64,000 bases of DNA from Micromonospora sp. HM5-17 (lineage in GTDB: Bacteria; Actinomycetota; Actinomycetes; Mycobacteriales; Micromonosporaceae). The stretch's first letter is position 1. Each line of letters begins with the position of its first letter. Shown here in pieces: positions 42,466 through 52,661 of this stretch. Where the stretch lies: the NCBI RefSeq assembly GCF_003762835.1, contig NZ_RJWA01000006.1:62001-126000 (forward strand), read 5' to 3'. Both the position numbers and the translations under genes were made by a program. A model generated the notes under the pieces. That model worked only from the letters and a program-made list of their open reading frames with translations. It made no database searches and was not told where the DNA came from.

Positions 42466-43581
42466 ATGGTGCGATGGCGGTCCGGCACGGTCACGGCGGT
42501 ACGGCGGCAGTGGCACGGCGCGGTCGAACTCGACGTCACCCAGAGCGACGGCACCGAGGTCCGCGCACTCGCCTACCCGGCGCTGGTCGGTACGCCCCGC
42601 CCCGGCGACCGGGTCTTGCTCAACGTCGGTGCGCTGGTGATGGGGCTCGGGACCGGGGGCTACGCGCTGGTGGTGGCGTTGCCGGACCGGCTGCCGGCCG
42701 ACCCGCCCACCCCGGGTGAGAGCCGCGACGGCGGGCACCTGGTCAAGGCGCGGTACACGCCGTTGCAGCCGATCGTGCTCGGCGCGGACGAGGAGGCGTC
42801 ACCGTACCGGGAGGTGCTCGCCGACGCCGACGACCTGGCGGGGCTGCCGGTGGTCACCGCCGACCTGCACTCGGCCCTGCCGGCGATCGTGGCGGGCATC
42901 CGGGCGGACGCCCCGGACGTCCGGATCGCCTACGTGATGACCGACGGCGGCGCGCTTCCGGCCTGGTTCTCCCGGACACTCGACGGGCTGCGCGACGAGC
43001 TGGTCGGGACGGTGACGGTGGGCCAGGCGTTCGGCGGCGACCTCGAGGCCACCAACGTGTACAGCGGGCTCCTCGCCGCGCGGCACGCGCTGGGCGCGGA
43101 GGTGGCGGTGGTGACGCAGGGACCGGGCAACCTCGGCACCGGCACCCGATGGGGGTTCTCCGGTGTGGCGGTCGGTGAGGCGGTCAACGCGGTGGCGGCC
43201 CTGGGTGGGCGGCCGATCGGCTCGCTGCGGATCTCTGACGCCGACCCGCGGGTCCGGCACCGCGGCGTCTCCCACCACAGCCTCACCGCCTACGGCCGGG
43301 TGGCTCTGGCCCGCGCGGACCTCGTGGTCCCGGACGGACTGCCGCCGGAGCTGGCGACGGTGGTGGACGCCGCCCTCGCGCCGCTGGCCGCGCGGCACCG
43401 CGTCGTCCGGGTGGACGTCGCGGGACTCGACGCGGCGCTGCGGTCGACCGCGGTTCCGCTCTCGACGATGGGGCGTGGTCTCGACGCCGACCACGCCTAC
43501 TTCCTCGCCGCGGCGGCCGCCGGCCGGCACGCCGCCGCGCTGCGCGCGGGGTCACCGGCGGGCGGGATCACCGCCGACTGA
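42466..43581 (+). CDS. DUF3866 family protein
   Basis: 371 residues from the ATG at 42466; the 186-base gap to pafB is a divergent promoter region. An N-terminal beta-rich part (about 1-70) precedes an alpha/beta domain with DGGALPAWFSRTLDGLRDEL, VGQAFGGDLEATNVYSGLLA and VVTQGPGNLGTGTRWGFSG. The many conserved Gly-rich loops suggest an enzyme, but no known catalytic triad or nucleotide motif is recognisable. It is a usual neighbour of the proteasome accessory genes in this group, as I recall. Function unknown. Confidence 0.78.
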   Translation: MVRWRSGTVTAVRRQWHGAVELDVTQSDGTEVRALAYPALVGTPRPGDRVLLNVGALVMGLGTGGYALVVALPDRLPADPPTPGESRDGGHLVKARYTPLQPIVLGADEEASPYREVLADADDLAGLPVVTADLHSALPAIVAGIRADAPDVRIAYVMTDGGALPAWFSRTLDGLRDELVGTVTVGQAFGGDLEATNVYSGLLAARHALGAEVAVVTQGPGNLGTGTRWGFSGVAVGEAVNAVAALGGRPIGSLRISDADPRVRHRGVSHHSLTAYGRVALARADLVVPDGLPPELATVVDAALAPLAARHRVVRVDVAGLDAALRSTAVPLSTMGRGLDADHAYFLAAAAAGRHAAALRAGSPAGGITAD

Positions 43582-43697
43582 CCTGCCGCCGCCAAGGCGG
43601 GTCGGCATGGCGCCCTGGGCGACGACGCGCGGAGTCGCGGGCACCGGGATGCGACGTGGGCGTCCTGGGAGCGTGGCGCCACGGGGCCGCGACGGGC

Positions 43698-43901
43698 TCA
43701 GCTGAGGAAGATCAGCGCGAGCCAGCCGGCGACCAGGAGGACGAGGATCGCCGTCAACACCCAGGTCGGTACCCGGTACTCACCGCGGCGGTTCCGCTCG
43801 ATCTCCTCCCGGATCCGGGCACGGCGACGCTCGAGACGGTTCAGCCGTACCTGCTCGGGACGACGCTCCTCGGGCTCCCGGCCCGCACCTGGCTCTGTCA
43901 T
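43698..43901 (-). CDS. Small single-pass membrane protein
   Basis: 67 residues. A highly charged, Arg/Glu-rich cytosolic stretch (1-42) with heptad spacing ends in one membrane helix (about 45-65). A C-tail-anchored layout. Function unknown. It is 66 bases downstream of the pafA stop on the same strand. Confidence 0.7.
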   Translation of the reverse strand: MTEPGAGREPEERRPEQVRLNRLERRRARIREEIERNRRGEYRVPTWVLTAILVLLVAGWLALIFLS

Positions 43902-43933
43902 GGCGGGCCCAGCCTAACCAACCGAACCGCCCG

Positions 43934-43965
43934 GCGTGGGCGCCACCTCGCCTCGGCGCCCACGC
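43934..43965 (-). terminator. Terminator after pafA
   Basis: GCGTGGGCGCC (43934-43944) and GGCGCCCACGC (43955-43965) are perfect 11-bp arms with a 10-base loop, 2 bases after the pafA stop codon on the minus strand. Confidence 0.7.
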
Positions 43966-43967
43966 GG

Positions 43968-45326
43968 CTACATGCTGGCGATGAGCCGCTCGACCCGCTC
44001 GTCGTACGCCCGGAAGGGGTCCTTGCAGAGCACGGTGCGCTGGGCCTGGTCGTTCAGCTTGAGGTGCACCCAGTCGACGGTGAAGTCCCGGCGCCTCTCC
44101 TGGGCGTGCCGGATGAACTCGCCGCGCAACCGGGCCCGGGTGGTCTGCGGCGGGGTCTCCTTGGCCTCGAAGATCTCCGGGTCGGTGGCGACCCGGTCCA
44201 CCTGGCCGCGCCGCTCCAGCAGTCCGTACAGGCCCCGCCCCCGACGCAGGTCGTGGTAGGCGAGGTCCATCTGGGCGATTCTCGGGTGCGACAGCGGCAG
44301 GTCGTTCTTGCGCTGGTACCGCTCGATGAGCTGGAGCTTCGTCACCCAGTCGATCTCCCGGGCCACCGGGTCGAGGTCGCCGGTCTCGACGGCCCGCAAC
44401 ACCCGTCCCCAGAGCTCGACCACCCGCTTCGCGGTCTGGTCGCCGCCCCGCCGCTCGACGAACTCCGTCGCCTTGGCCAGGTACTCCTGCTGGATCTCGA
44501 GGGCGCTGATCTCCTTGTTGGAGGCGAGGCGAACCTTGCGACGGCCGGTGATGTCGTGGGAGACCTCCCGGATCGCCCGGATCGGGTTCTCCAGCGACAG
44601 GTCCCGCATCACGACCCCGGCCTCGATCATCCGCAGCACGATGTCGGCGCTGCCCACCTTCAGCAGCGTGGTGACCTCGTTCATGTTGGAGTCGCCGACG
44701 ATGACGTGCAGCCGGCGGTACCGCTCCGCGTCGGCGTGGGGCTCGTCCCGGGTGTTGATGATGGGACGGCTCCGGGTGGTCGCGGAGGAGACCCCCTCCC
44801 AGATGTGCTCGGCGCGCTGGGAGAGGCAGTAGACCGCCCCCCGCGGCGTCTGCAGCACCTTCCCGGCACCGCAGATCAACTGTCGCGTCACCAGGAACGG
44901 GATCAGGACGTCGGCGAGGCGGCCGAACTCGCCGTGCCGGGAGACGAGGTAGTTCTCGTGGCAGCCGTACGAGTTGCCGGCGGAGTCGGTGTTGTTTTTG
45001 AACAGGTAGATCTCGCCGGCGATGCCCTCGTCGTGCAGGCGCTTTTCCGCGTCGACGAGCAGCCCTTCGAGGATCCGCTCACCCGCTCGGTCGTGGGTGA
45101 CCAGGTCGGTGACCGAGTCGCACTCCGGGGTGGCGTACTCCGGGTGCGAACCGACATCGAGGTAGAGCCGAGCGCCGTTGCGCAGGAAGACGTTGCTCGA
45201 TCGCCCCCAGGACACCACCCGGCGGAAGAGATACCGGGCGACCTCGTCCGGAGACAGGCGCCGCTGGCCGCGGTAGGTGCAGGTGACGCCGTACTCGGTT
45301 TCGAGACCGAAGATTCGCCGCTCCAT
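43968..45326 (-). CDS. pafA: Pup-protein ligase PafA
   Basis: 452 residues of the carboxylate-amine ligase fold. It links the C-terminal glutamate of Pup to substrate lysines with ATP. The N-terminal GLETEYG (E9, E11) and D57 in [15 protein letters not shown] are the ATP/Mg and catalytic residues. [15 protein letters not shown] and [20 protein letters not shown] are the other conserved blocks. It lacks the long loop found in Dop. The dTDP-rhamnose genes separate it from prcA. Confidence 0.96.
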   Translation of the reverse strand: MERRIFGLETEYGVTCTYRGQRRLSPDEVARYLFRRVVSWGRSSNVFLRNGARLYLDVGSHPEYATPECDSVTDLVTHDRAGERILEGLLVDAEKRLHDEGIAGEIYLFKNNTDSAGNSYGCHENYLVSRHGEFGRLADVLIPFLVTRQLICGAGKVLQTPRGAVYCLSQRAEHIWEGVSSATTRSRPIINTRDEPHADAERYRRLHVIVGDSNMNEVTTLLKVGSADIVLRMIEAGVVMRDLSLENPIRAIREVSHDITGRRKVRLASNKEISALEIQQEYLAKATEFVERRGGDQTAKRVVELWGRVLRAVETGDLDPVAREIDWVTKLQLIERYQRKNDLPLSHPRIAQMDLAYHDLRRGRGLYGLLERRGQVDRVATDPEIFEAKETPPQTTRARLRGEFIRHAQERRRDFTVDWVHLKLNDQAQRTVLCKDPFRAYDERVERLIASM

Positions 45327-45489
45327 GGTTGGAGATTAGTCGCCCGAGGGGCCGGTTAGTCACTGTCGGAGGTCGGGCGTTGCGCGGGACGGCGTGCCGG
45401 GCCGGAACGGGCCCGCGCCGGCGGGTTCCCGGCCGGCCCGGGGCGGGCGCCACCTCGGGTACGGGCGGTCGCGACCGCCAGCACCGCGC

Positions 45490-46362
45490 TCAGCGTCCCG
45501 GGTCCTCGAGGATCCCGTAGAGGTATTCGCCGTACCCGCTCCTGACCAGTGGCGCCGCCAGGTCCCGGAGCTGCTCGTCGCTGATCAGTCCGCTGCGCCA
45601 CACCACCTCCTCGATGCAGCCGACCTTCAGCCCCTGCCGCTCCTCGATCACCCGGACGAACTCGCCGGCCTGCATAAGGGAGGTGAAGGTGCCGGTGTCC
45701 AGCCACGCCGTGCCACGGTCCAGGGCCGTCACCTGGAGCCGACCCTGGCGCAGGTACGTCTGATTCACGTCGGTGATCTCCAACTCGCCCCGCGCGCTCG
45801 GGGTGAGCCCTTTCGCGATCTCCACAACGTCGTTGGCGTAAAAGTACAGGCCCGGCACCGCATAGCGTGACTTCGGTTTCTCCGGCTTCTCCTCGATCGA
45901 CAACGCCGTGCCATCCTCGTCGAACTCGACGATTCCGTAACCCTCGCAGTTCGCCACGGGATAGGCGAAGATCCGGCCGCCCTCCGGTGGTTCCTGCTGG
46001 GCCAGACTCCGCCCCAGTCCCCCGCCGTAGAAGATGTTGTCACCGAGGATCAGGGCGACGGAGTCGCCGGCCAGGAAATCCTCGCCGATGAGGAACGCCT
46101 GGGCGATGCCGTCCGGGCTCGGCTGCACCGCGTACTGCAGACACAGCCCCCACTGGGACCCGTCGCCCAGGAGACGCCGGAACTGCGGCTGGTCCTCCGG
46201 CGTGGTAATGATGAGGATTTCTCGCACTCCCGCCATGACCAAGGTGGACAACGGGTAATAGATCATGGGTTTGTCGAAAACCGGCATGAGTTGCTTCGAA
46301 ACAGCCTGCGTGATCGGCCAGAGCCGCGAGCCGGTGCCTCCGGCCAACAGGATTCCGCGCAT
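45490..46362 (-). CDS. rfbA: Glucose-1-phosphate thymidylyltransferase
   Basis: 290 residues. Makes dTDP-glucose from dTTP and glucose 1-phosphate, the first step of the dTDP-L-rhamnose pathway. [16 protein letters not shown] is the nucleotide-binding loop, [18 protein letters not shown] the metal/substrate part and [10 protein letters not shown] the Asp for catalysis. Length fits RmlA. It is divergent from rfbB with a 93-base shared promoter region at 46363-46455. Confidence 0.95.
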   Translation of the reverse strand: MRGILLAGGTGSRLWPITQAVSKQLMPVFDKPMIYYPLSTLVMAGVREILIITTPEDQPQFRRLLGDGSQWGLCLQYAVQPSPDGIAQAFLIGEDFLAGDSVALILGDNIFYGGGLGRSLAQQEPPEGGRIFAYPVANCEGYGIVEFDEDGTALSIEEKPEKPKSRYAVPGLYFYANDVVEIAKGLTPSARGELEITDVNQTYLRQGRLQVTALDRGTAWLDTGTFTSLMQAGEFVRVIEERQGLKVGCIEEVVWRSGLISDEQLRDLAAPLVRSGYGEYLYGILEDPGR

Positions 46363-46455
46363 TCGCGCAGGCTACCAACGACAGCACCGGTTTACCGTCG
46401 CATCGCCGACGAAATCCGACCCGGATTTCCGCCCACGACGTAGACTCCCCGGATC

Positions 46456-47451
46456 ATGAGGATCCTCGTCACCGGTGGAGCCGGATTCATCGGATCTGAA
46501 TACGTTCGCATGCTGCTCACCGGGACCGGACCGCAGCTGGCCCCCGACGCGGTCACCGTCCTCGACAAGCTGACCTACTCCGGCAACCTCGCGAACCTCG
46601 ACCCGGTGCGCGACGACCCCCGGCTCACCGTCGTGGTGGGGGACATCTGCGACCCGGTCGTGGTCGACGAGGTGGTCGCCGGGCACGACGTCGTGGTGCA
46701 CTTCGCCGCCGAGTCGCACGTCGACCGCTCCATCGCCCGCGCGGCGCCGTTCGTCACCACCAACGTGCTGGGCACCCAGACCCTGCTCGACGCCGCGCTC
46801 CGGCACGGCACCGGGCGGTTCGTGCACGTCTCCACCGACGAGGTCTACGGGTCGATCGACTCGGGATCCTGGACCGAGTCCGCCCCGCTGGCGCCGAACT
46901 CGCCGTACGCGGCGACCAAGGCCAGCTCCGACCTGCTCGCGCTGGCCTACCACCGGACGTACGGGCTGGACGTGGTGCTGACCCGCTGCTCCAACAACTA
47001 TGGGCCGTACCAGTTCCCGGAGAAGATCATCCCGCTCTTCGTCACCAACCTGCTCGACGGCGGCACGGTGCCGCTCTACGGCGACGGTGGCAACGTCCGC
47101 GACTGGCTGCACGTCCACGACCACTGCGTCGGCGTCGCGCTGGTCCAGGACAAGGGCCGGCCGGGCGAGGTGTACCACATCGGCGGCGGCACCGAGTTGA
47201 CCAACCGGGAGCTGACGGCCCGGCTGCTCGCGGCCTGCGGCGCGGGCTGGGACCGGGTTCGGCCGGTTCCCGACCGCAAGGGCCACGACCGCCGGTACTC
47301 GCTGGACATCACGAAGATCACCGAGGAGCTCGGGTACGCACCGCGGATCGACCTCGACCGCGGGCTCGCCGAGACGATCGCCTGGTACCGGGACAACCGG
47401 GCCTGGTGGGAGCCGCTCAAGGCCCGGCTCGGGCCGGAGCTCCAGGCGTGA
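46456..47451 (+). CDS. rfbB: dTDP-glucose 4,6-dehydratase
   Basis: 331 residues. NAD-dependent extended-SDR enzyme that makes dTDP-4-keto-6-deoxyglucose. GGAGFIGSEYVR is the NAD loop, STDEVYGS holds the dehydratase Thr-Asp-Glu triad, and SPYAATKASSD holds the catalytic Tyr and Lys. Second step of dTDP-rhamnose synthesis. Its stop overlaps the rfbD start (GTGA). Confidence 0.96.
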   Translation: MRILVTGGAGFIGSEYVRMLLTGTGPQLAPDAVTVLDKLTYSGNLANLDPVRDDPRLTVVVGDICDPVVVDEVVAGHDVVVHFAAESHVDRSIARAAPFVTTNVLGTQTLLDAALRHGTGRFVHVSTDEVYGSIDSGSWTESAPLAPNSPYAATKASSDLLALAYHRTYGLDVVLTRCSNNYGPYQFPEKIIPLFVTNLLDGGTVPLYGDGGNVRDWLHVHDHCVGVALVQDKGRPGEVYHIGGGTELTNRELTARLLAACGAGWDRVRPVPDRKGHDRRYSLDITKITEELGYAPRIDLDRGLAETIAWYRDNRAWWEPLKARLGPELQA

Positions 47452-48401
47452 CCGGGAACGGGCGGGCCGGCCTCACCGGGCCGCCGCGATGGCTGGTCAC
47501 CGGCGCGGGCGGGATGCTCGGGCGGGACCTGCTGGCCGTCCTGGCCGGCCGGCCCGCCGAACAGGTCACCGCCGCCACCCGGACCGACCTCGACGTCACC
47601 GACCCGGCGGCGGTCCGGGCCGGCGTCGCCGGGCACGACATCGTGGTGAACGCGGCCGGCTGGACCGACGTCGACGCGGCGGAGGAGCACGAGGCGGAGG
47701 CGACCGCGGTCAACGGGGACGGGGTGGCCCACCTGGCCCGGGCCTGCGCCGCGCACGGCGCCCGGCTGCTGCACGTCTCGACCGACTACGTCTTCGCGGG
47801 CGACGCCACCACCCCCTACCCGGAGGAGGCCGCGACCGCACCGGTCAACGCGTACGGCCGGAGCAAGCTCGCGGGCGAGCAAGCGGTGCGACGACTGCTG
47901 CCGGAGACCGGGTACGTGGTCCGGACCGCGTGGCTGTACGGAGCCCACGGCCCCAACTTCGTCGCCACGATGCTGCGGCTGGCGGCGCAGCGCCCGTACG
48001 TCGAGGTGGTCGACGACCAGCACGGCCAGCCGACCTGGTCGTACGCGCTCGCCGAGCGCCTGGTCGAGTTGGGCGAGGCGGCGGTACGCGGAACCGCCCC
48101 GGCCGGGACCTACCACGGCACCGCCGCCGGGCAGACCACCTGGTACGGCCTGGCCCGCGAGGTCTTCCGGCTGGTCGGGCTGGATCCGGGACGGGTCCGG
48201 CCCACCACCAGCGACCGCTTCCCGCGCCCGGCCCGACGACCGGGGTTCAGCGTGCTGGGGCATGCCGGCTGGGGCCGGGCCGGGCTGCCACCGCTGCCGG
48301 AATGGCGGGTGCAGCTGGCTGCGGCGCTCGGGCCGGACGGCCCGCTGCGGGCGCTGGCCGGCTCGCCGGCACCGCGGTCGCCGCGGCCGGTGGGTCGCTG
48401 A
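47448..48401 (+). CDS. rfbD: dTDP-4-dehydrorhamnose reductase
   Basis: 317 residues from the GTG at 47448, overlapping the rfbB stop by four bases. NADPH-dependent final step of dTDP-L-rhamnose synthesis. TGAGGMLGRDLL is the Rossmann loop, TDYVFAGD and NAYGRSKLAGE the catalytic parts. The epimerase rfbC is not seen next to it. Two overlapping hairpins follow the stop directly. Confidence 0.93.
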   Translation: MTGNGRAGLTGPPRWLVTGAGGMLGRDLLAVLAGRPAEQVTAATRTDLDVTDPAAVRAGVAGHDIVVNAAGWTDVDAAEEHEAEATAVNGDGVAHLARACAAHGARLLHVSTDYVFAGDATTPYPEEAATAPVNAYGRSKLAGEQAVRRLLPETGYVVRTAWLYGAHGPNFVATMLRLAAQRPYVEVVDDQHGQPTWSYALAERLVELGEAAVRGTAPAGTYHGTAAGQTTWYGLAREVFRLVGLDPGRVRPTTSDRFPRPARRPGFSVLGHAGWGRAGLPPLPEWRVQLAAALGPDGPLRALAGSPAPRSPRPVGR

Positions 48402-48434
48402 GCGCCGCTGCGTGGCGCTCGCCTGGTAGGCGAG
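48400..48434 (+). terminator. Two overlapping hairpins after rfbD
   Basis: GAGCGCC-gctgcgt-GGCGCTC (48400-48420) and CTCGCCT-ggt-AGGCGAG (48418-48434) share three bases, so only one can form at a time. The first overlaps the rfbD stop codon. Confidence 0.5.
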
Positions 48435-48559
48435 AAAGCCCAGGACGTCCGCCGGCAGGGCCGGCCGGCGCGGGTCCACGGCCCGCCGCCGGCGTGCCGT
48501 TGGCCGGAGCCGGCCGGACGAGCGGGGACGGGCCCCGGGGGCCGCCGCGGCGCCGCCCG

Positions 48560-49414
48560 TTACGCGTCCTTCCCCTCGCCCTGGTCGGTGCGGGCGGGCG
48601 GCTCGCCCGAGGTCTCCAGGTCGGCGGAGGCGGCGGACTCGGCCGGCTTGTCCGGACCCGGGCCCGGGGTCTTCGGCTCCGACTGCAGCCCGTCGCCGCC
48701 GTCGGCCTGGGTCGGGGTCCCGTCGAGCAGCGCGGCCAGGGCGGCGCCCGTGATCCGCCGGAAGGTGCGGCCCACCCGGCGCCGGTCCAGGATCGCCACC
48801 TCGAGCTGGGTCGCCGCGATGGTGCGGGGCGCCCCGCCCTCCCCACCGACGCTGCCCAGGGCCCGAACCGCCAGCCGGACCGCGTCGCCGAGCGACATGT
48901 CGGGCCGGTGGTCCGACCGGAGCGCCCCGGCGACCGCCTCCGCCTGGCCACCCATCGCCATCCGGCCGGGCTCGTCGTTGACCGAACCGTCGTAGGTGAT
49001 CCGGTACAGCTCGTCGTCGTCCGGGGTGGCACCCACCTCGGCGACGCAGATCTCCACCTCGAACGGCTTCGACTGCTCGGTGAAGATCGCCCCGAGGGTC
49101 TGGGCGTACGCGTTCGCCAGCGCCCGGCCGGTCACGTCGCGCCGGTCGAAGCTGAGCCCGGTGGCGTCGGCCATCCGGACGCCCGCCCGGCGAAGGTTCT
49201 CGAACTCGTTGTACCGGCCGACCGCGGCGAAGGCGATCCGGTCGTAGATCTCACTGACCTTGTGCAGGGCGGTGGAGATGTTCTCCGCCACGAAGAGCAC
49301 TCCACCCTCGTAGCTGAGCGTCACGGCGCTACGACCCCGGGCGATGCCCTTGCGGGCCAGCTCGGAGCGATCACGCATGATCTGCTCGGGGGAGGCGTAG
49401 AACTGCATGGCCAC
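48560..49414 (-). CDS. prcA: Proteasome subunit alpha
   Basis: 284 residues from the GTG at 49414, which has AAGGAG 10 bases upstream; ATG two codons later is the alternative. Ring-forming alpha subunit of the 20S core. [20 protein letters not shown] is the gate-forming N-terminal helix, and [20 protein letters not shown] is within the Ntn fold. The C-terminus is a 50-residue Pro/Glu/Asp-rich extension of low complexity. It follows prcB by 58 bases. Confidence 0.95.
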   Translation of the reverse strand: MAMQFYASPEQIMRDRSELARKGIARGRSAVTLSYEGGVLFVAENISTALHKVSEIYDRIAFAAVGRYNEFENLRRAGVRMADATGLSFDRRDVTGRALANAYAQTLGAIFTEQSKPFEVEICVAEVGATPDDDELYRITYDGSVNDEPGRMAMGGQAEAVAGALRSDHRPDMSLGDAVRLAVRALGSVGGEGGAPRTIAATQLEVAILDRRRVGRTFRRITGAALAALLDGTPTQADGGDGLQSEPKTPGPGPDKPAESAASADLETSGEPPARTDQGEGKDA

Positions 49415-49472
49415 GGCGGCGATTCTCCTTACCGGTTACGCGGACGGCGGGTAACGGACTGCGGTGGCGGCG

Positions 49473-50312
49473 TCAGCCGCCCGGGTTCTCCATCCGGGCA
49501 GCGACCACCGCCTCGGCGACCGACGCCGCCTCGTCGTCGGTGAGCCGTCTGGTCCCCTCTGCGGTGGCCGTCATCACCACCGGGTAGATCCGCCGGGTCA
49601 GATCGGGACCGCCGGTGGCGCTGTCGTCGTCGGCGGCATCGTAGAGCGCCTCGACGGCGACCCGGATCGCCTCCTCGGTGCTGAGGCCGGGCCGGTACCG
49701 CTTCTTTAGCGCGGCCTTGGCGAACAGCGCCCCGGAGCCGATGCCGTCGAACCCGGTCTCCTCGTAAGGCCCACCGGCCACGTCGAAACTGAAGATCCTC
49801 CCGGCCCGGGCCGGGTCGGTGGCGGCGAGGTCGTACCCGGCGAAGAGCGGAATCACCGCGAGCCCTTGCATCGCCGCGCCGAGGTTGCCGCGGATCATCG
49901 CGGCCAGCCGGTTCGCCTTACCGTCGAGGGAGAGCATCGTCCCCTCGATCTTCTCGTAGTGTTCGAGTTCCACCTGGAAGAGCCGCACCATCTCCAGGGC
50001 GATACCGGCCGTGCCGGCGAAGCCGACCAGCGAGTACGCGTCGGCGGGGTGCACCTTCCGGATGTCGCGGCTGGAGATGATGTTTCCCATCGTGCCGCGC
50101 CGGTCGCCGGCCATCACCACGCCCTCGGCGGTGGTCAGCGCGACGATGGTGGTGGCGTGCGGAGCCATGTCGGCGGCCGATCCGGGCGGCAGCGGGCGAC
50201 GACCCGGCAGCAGGTCGGGCGCCGCCACGCTGAGGAACTGGGTGAACGAGGACGTGCCCACGTTGAGGAACACGTCTGGTAGACGCCCGGTGGGATCAAA
50301 AGCCGCTGCCAC
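49473..50312 (-). CDS. prcB: Proteasome subunit beta
   Basis: 279 residues from the GTG at 50312, with GAGAGGA 6 bases upstream. Proteolytic subunit of the 20S core. A propeptide of about 50 residues precedes the cleavage site: the mature protein would begin at the first Thr of [20 protein letters not shown], the N-terminal nucleophile. [20 protein letters not shown] and [16 protein letters not shown] match the mycobacterial PrcB. Its stop is 58 bases before the prcA start. Confidence 0.95.
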   Translation of the reverse strand: MAAAFDPTGRLPDVFLNVGTSSFTQFLSVAAPDLLPGRRPLPPGSAADMAPHATTIVALTTAEGVVMAGDRRGTMGNIISSRDIRKVHPADAYSLVGFAGTAGIALEMVRLFQVELEHYEKIEGTMLSLDGKANRLAAMIRGNLGAAMQGLAVIPLFAGYDLAATDPARAGRIFSFDVAGGPYEETGFDGIGSGALFAKAALKKRYRPGLSTEEAIRVAVEALYDAADDDSATGGPDLTRRIYPVVMTATAEGTRRLTDDEAASVAEAVVAARMENPGG

Positions 50313-50638
50313 GTGCTTCCTCTCAGGTCTGTCATCGCGTCGTCCCGGCACGCGACCTCGGCGCGGTCCGGCCGGGGCGACCGTTGCGGTTGAAGCAGAC
50401 TATCGTCCTGGTCCACCCGGTGCGATGATCTCCGTCCCCGTGTTGCCGGCGACCGGGTGGTCGGGCGACGGCACGGCCGACGGGCGGACCCGGCCGGGCC
50501 GTCGGGTGGCTGCGTCACGGCGTCGCCCCGGCACGCCAGCGGCGCCGAGCGGGCCGGGGAGCACGCCCGGCCGACGGGTGCGAGGACACCGCCGGTCGGG
50601 GTCGGTCACGGGCCGGCCCCGACGCACCGGCACCGCGG
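50313..50638. other. Intergenic region between pup and prcB
   Basis: 326 bases with no convincing gene or terminator. A promoter for prcBA could lie here. Confidence 0.4.
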
Positions 50639-50854
50639 CTATTGTCCGCCCTTCTGGACGTAGCCTCGGACGAACTCCTCCGCGTTCTCCTCCAGCACCG
50701 AGTCGATCTCGTCCAGCAGGTCGTCGACGTCCTCGGTGATCTCGGCGTGCCGCTCGGCGACCTCCGGGTTCGCCTGGGCGGTGACCTCGTCGATCTCCTC
50801 GTCCCGGCGGGCCCGGCCCGACTGGGACTGGCCGCCGGTGTCACGGGTAGCCAT
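50639..50854 (-). CDS. pup: Prokaryotic ubiquitin-like protein Pup
   Basis: 71 residues from the ATG at 50854, preceded by GGAGGAGG. Pup is the tag added to proteasome substrates. The sequence is acidic and intrinsically disordered up front, with the EEFVRGYVQKGGQ end. The last residue is Gln, so Dop must deamidate it to Glu before PafA can use it. The helix near residues 38-62 is the Mpa-binding region. It starts 104 bases after the dop stop. Confidence 0.96.
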   Translation of the reverse strand: MATRDTGGQSQSGRARRDEEIDEVTAQANPEVAERHAEITEDVDDLLDEIDSVLEENAEEFVRGYVQKGGQ

Positions 50855-50958
50855 GCTGCCTCCTCCACGATCGCCTGGAAGAAACTTACCTCGGATGCGC
50901 GACGAAACCTGCCCGTCGCGGCCGGCCGGGTCGATCTCCGGAGGGCCGGCCGACGCCG

Positions 50959-52476
50959 TCAGCCGCCGGTGATCGTCTCCAACAGGTCCTTCGCGCTCGC
51001 GCAGCGGTCGAAGAGCGCGCCGACGTGCTTGCGCGTCCCCCGCTCGGGCTCCATCATCGGCACCCGGACCAGCGACTCCCGGCCGACGTCGAAGATGACC
51101 GAGTCCCAGCTCGCCGCCACCACCTCCGAGGCGTACTGCGCCAGGCACCGGCCGCGGAAGTAGGCGCGGGTGTCCTCGGGCGGCTCGGTCATCGCCGAGC
51201 GGGTCAGCTCCTCCGGCAGGAGTGTCGCCATCGCACCCCGGCTCACCAGCCGGTGGTAAAGGCCCTTCTCCGGCCGTACGTCGGAGTACTGGAGGTCGAC
51301 CAGTTGCAGCTTGTGCGACGCCCAGCCGAGCTTCTCCCGCTCCCGGTAGCCCTCCAGCAGCCGCAGCTTCGCCACCCAGTCGAGCTCGCCGGCGCAGAGC
51401 ATGATGTCGCGGCCCAGCCGGTCCAGCACGCTCTCCCAGCGGTCCAGCACGTCGGCGGTGTCCGGGTCGACGTCGTCGCCGTACCGCTGGTCCACAAAGG
51501 AGCGGGCCCGTTCGAAGTAGGCCCACTGGAGGTCCAGGGCGGTCAGCCGGCGTCCGTCGCGCAGCCGCATCAGGTGGGTCAGCGAGGGGTCGTGGCTGAC
51601 CGCCTTCAGCTCGCCGACCGGGTCCGCGATGGACAGGTCCGGACTGAGCGCCTTCTCCTCGATCATCGTCAGCACCAGCGCCGTCGTGCCGACCTTGAGG
51701 TACGTCGAGATCTCCGACAGGTTCGCGTCGCCGATGATGACGTGCAGCCGACGGTACTTGTCGGCGTCGGCGTGCGGCTCGTCCCGGGTGTTGATGATCG
51801 GCCGCTTCAGCGTCGTCTCCAGCCCGACCTCGACCTCGAAGAAGTCGGCCCGCTGGGAGATCTGGAACCCCGGCTGGGAGCCGTCCTGTCCGATGCCGAC
51901 CCGACCCGCGCCGCAGATGATCTGCCGGGTCACGAAGAACGGCGTCAGGTACGTCACGATGTCCGCGAACGGCGTCTGCCGGCGCATCAGGTAGTTCTCG
52001 TGCGCGCCGTAGCTGGCACCCTTGTTGTCGGTGTTGTTCTTGTAGAGGTGGATCGGGTGGGCGCCGGGGATGCTGGCCGCCCGGCGGGCCGCCTCGGCCA
52101 TCACCCGCTCCCCCGCCTTGTCCCACCGAACCAGGTCCAGCGGGTTCGTCACCTCGGGAGTCGAGTACTCCGGGTGGGCGTGGTCGACATAGAGCCGCGC
52201 GCCGTTGGTGAGGATGACGTTGGCCAGCCCCAGGTCCTCGTCGGCCAGCGCCTCCGCCGGGTCGTACGCGGCCCCGGAGTAGGTGAAGCCGCGGGCGTCC
52301 CGCAGCGGGGACTCCTCTTCGTAGTCCCACCGGGCTCGCCCGCCCCGGGCCAGCTCGGGACGCGCGCCGTAGGCGTTGACCACCTGGGACGAGGTCACCA
52401 TCGGGTTGGCACCGGCCTGGCCGGGCACGGAGATGCCGTACTCCACCTCGGTGCCCATGATCCGCCGTACGCTCAT
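50959..52476 (-). CDS. dop: Deamidase of Pup, Dop
   Basis: 505 residues. It converts the Pup C-terminal Gln to Glu and can remove Pup from proteins. [10 protein letters not shown] is the N-terminal ATP-binding motif, D98 in [14 protein letters not shown] the catalytic Asp, and residues about 38-65 ([17 protein letters not shown] and following) form the Dop-specific loop absent from PafA. It lies between mpa (185-base gap) and pup, same strand. Confidence 0.96.
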   Translation of the reverse strand: MSVRRIMGTEVEYGISVPGQAGANPMVTSSQVVNAYGARPELARGGRARWDYEEESPLRDARGFTYSGAAYDPAEALADEDLGLANVILTNGARLYVDHAHPEYSTPEVTNPLDLVRWDKAGERVMAEAARRAASIPGAHPIHLYKNNTDNKGASYGAHENYLMRRQTPFADIVTYLTPFFVTRQIICGAGRVGIGQDGSQPGFQISQRADFFEVEVGLETTLKRPIINTRDEPHADADKYRRLHVIIGDANLSEISTYLKVGTTALVLTMIEEKALSPDLSIADPVGELKAVSHDPSLTHLMRLRDGRRLTALDLQWAYFERARSFVDQRYGDDVDPDTADVLDRWESVLDRLGRDIMLCAGELDWVAKLRLLEGYREREKLGWASHKLQLVDLQYSDVRPEKGLYHRLVSRGAMATLLPEELTRSAMTEPPEDTRAYFRGRCLAQYASEVVAASWDSVIFDVGRESLVRVPMMEPERGTRKHVGALFDRCASAKDLLETITGG

Positions 52477-52616
52477 GCCGCCGCCTCGCTTCGCTCACCC
52501 ATGGCGTCGAGGGTAGTCTGCGCCGTCGCCGGATCCTCGCCCGGTGTGTCGACACGGCCACCGTACGCCCGCCCGGCCGCCACGAGCCGTCCCCGTGGAA
52601 GGGCCGCCGAACAGCA

Positions 52617-52647
52617 TCGTGGGCGCCGCACGGTGCGACGCCCACGA
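52617..52647 (-). terminator. Terminator after mpa
   Basis: TCGTGGGCG (52617-52625) and CGCCCACGA (52639-52647) are perfect 9-bp arms with further inner pairing CGCAC/GTGCG, 14 bases after the mpa stop on the minus strand. Confidence 0.65.
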
Positions 52648-52661
52648 CGACGACGCTCGCC

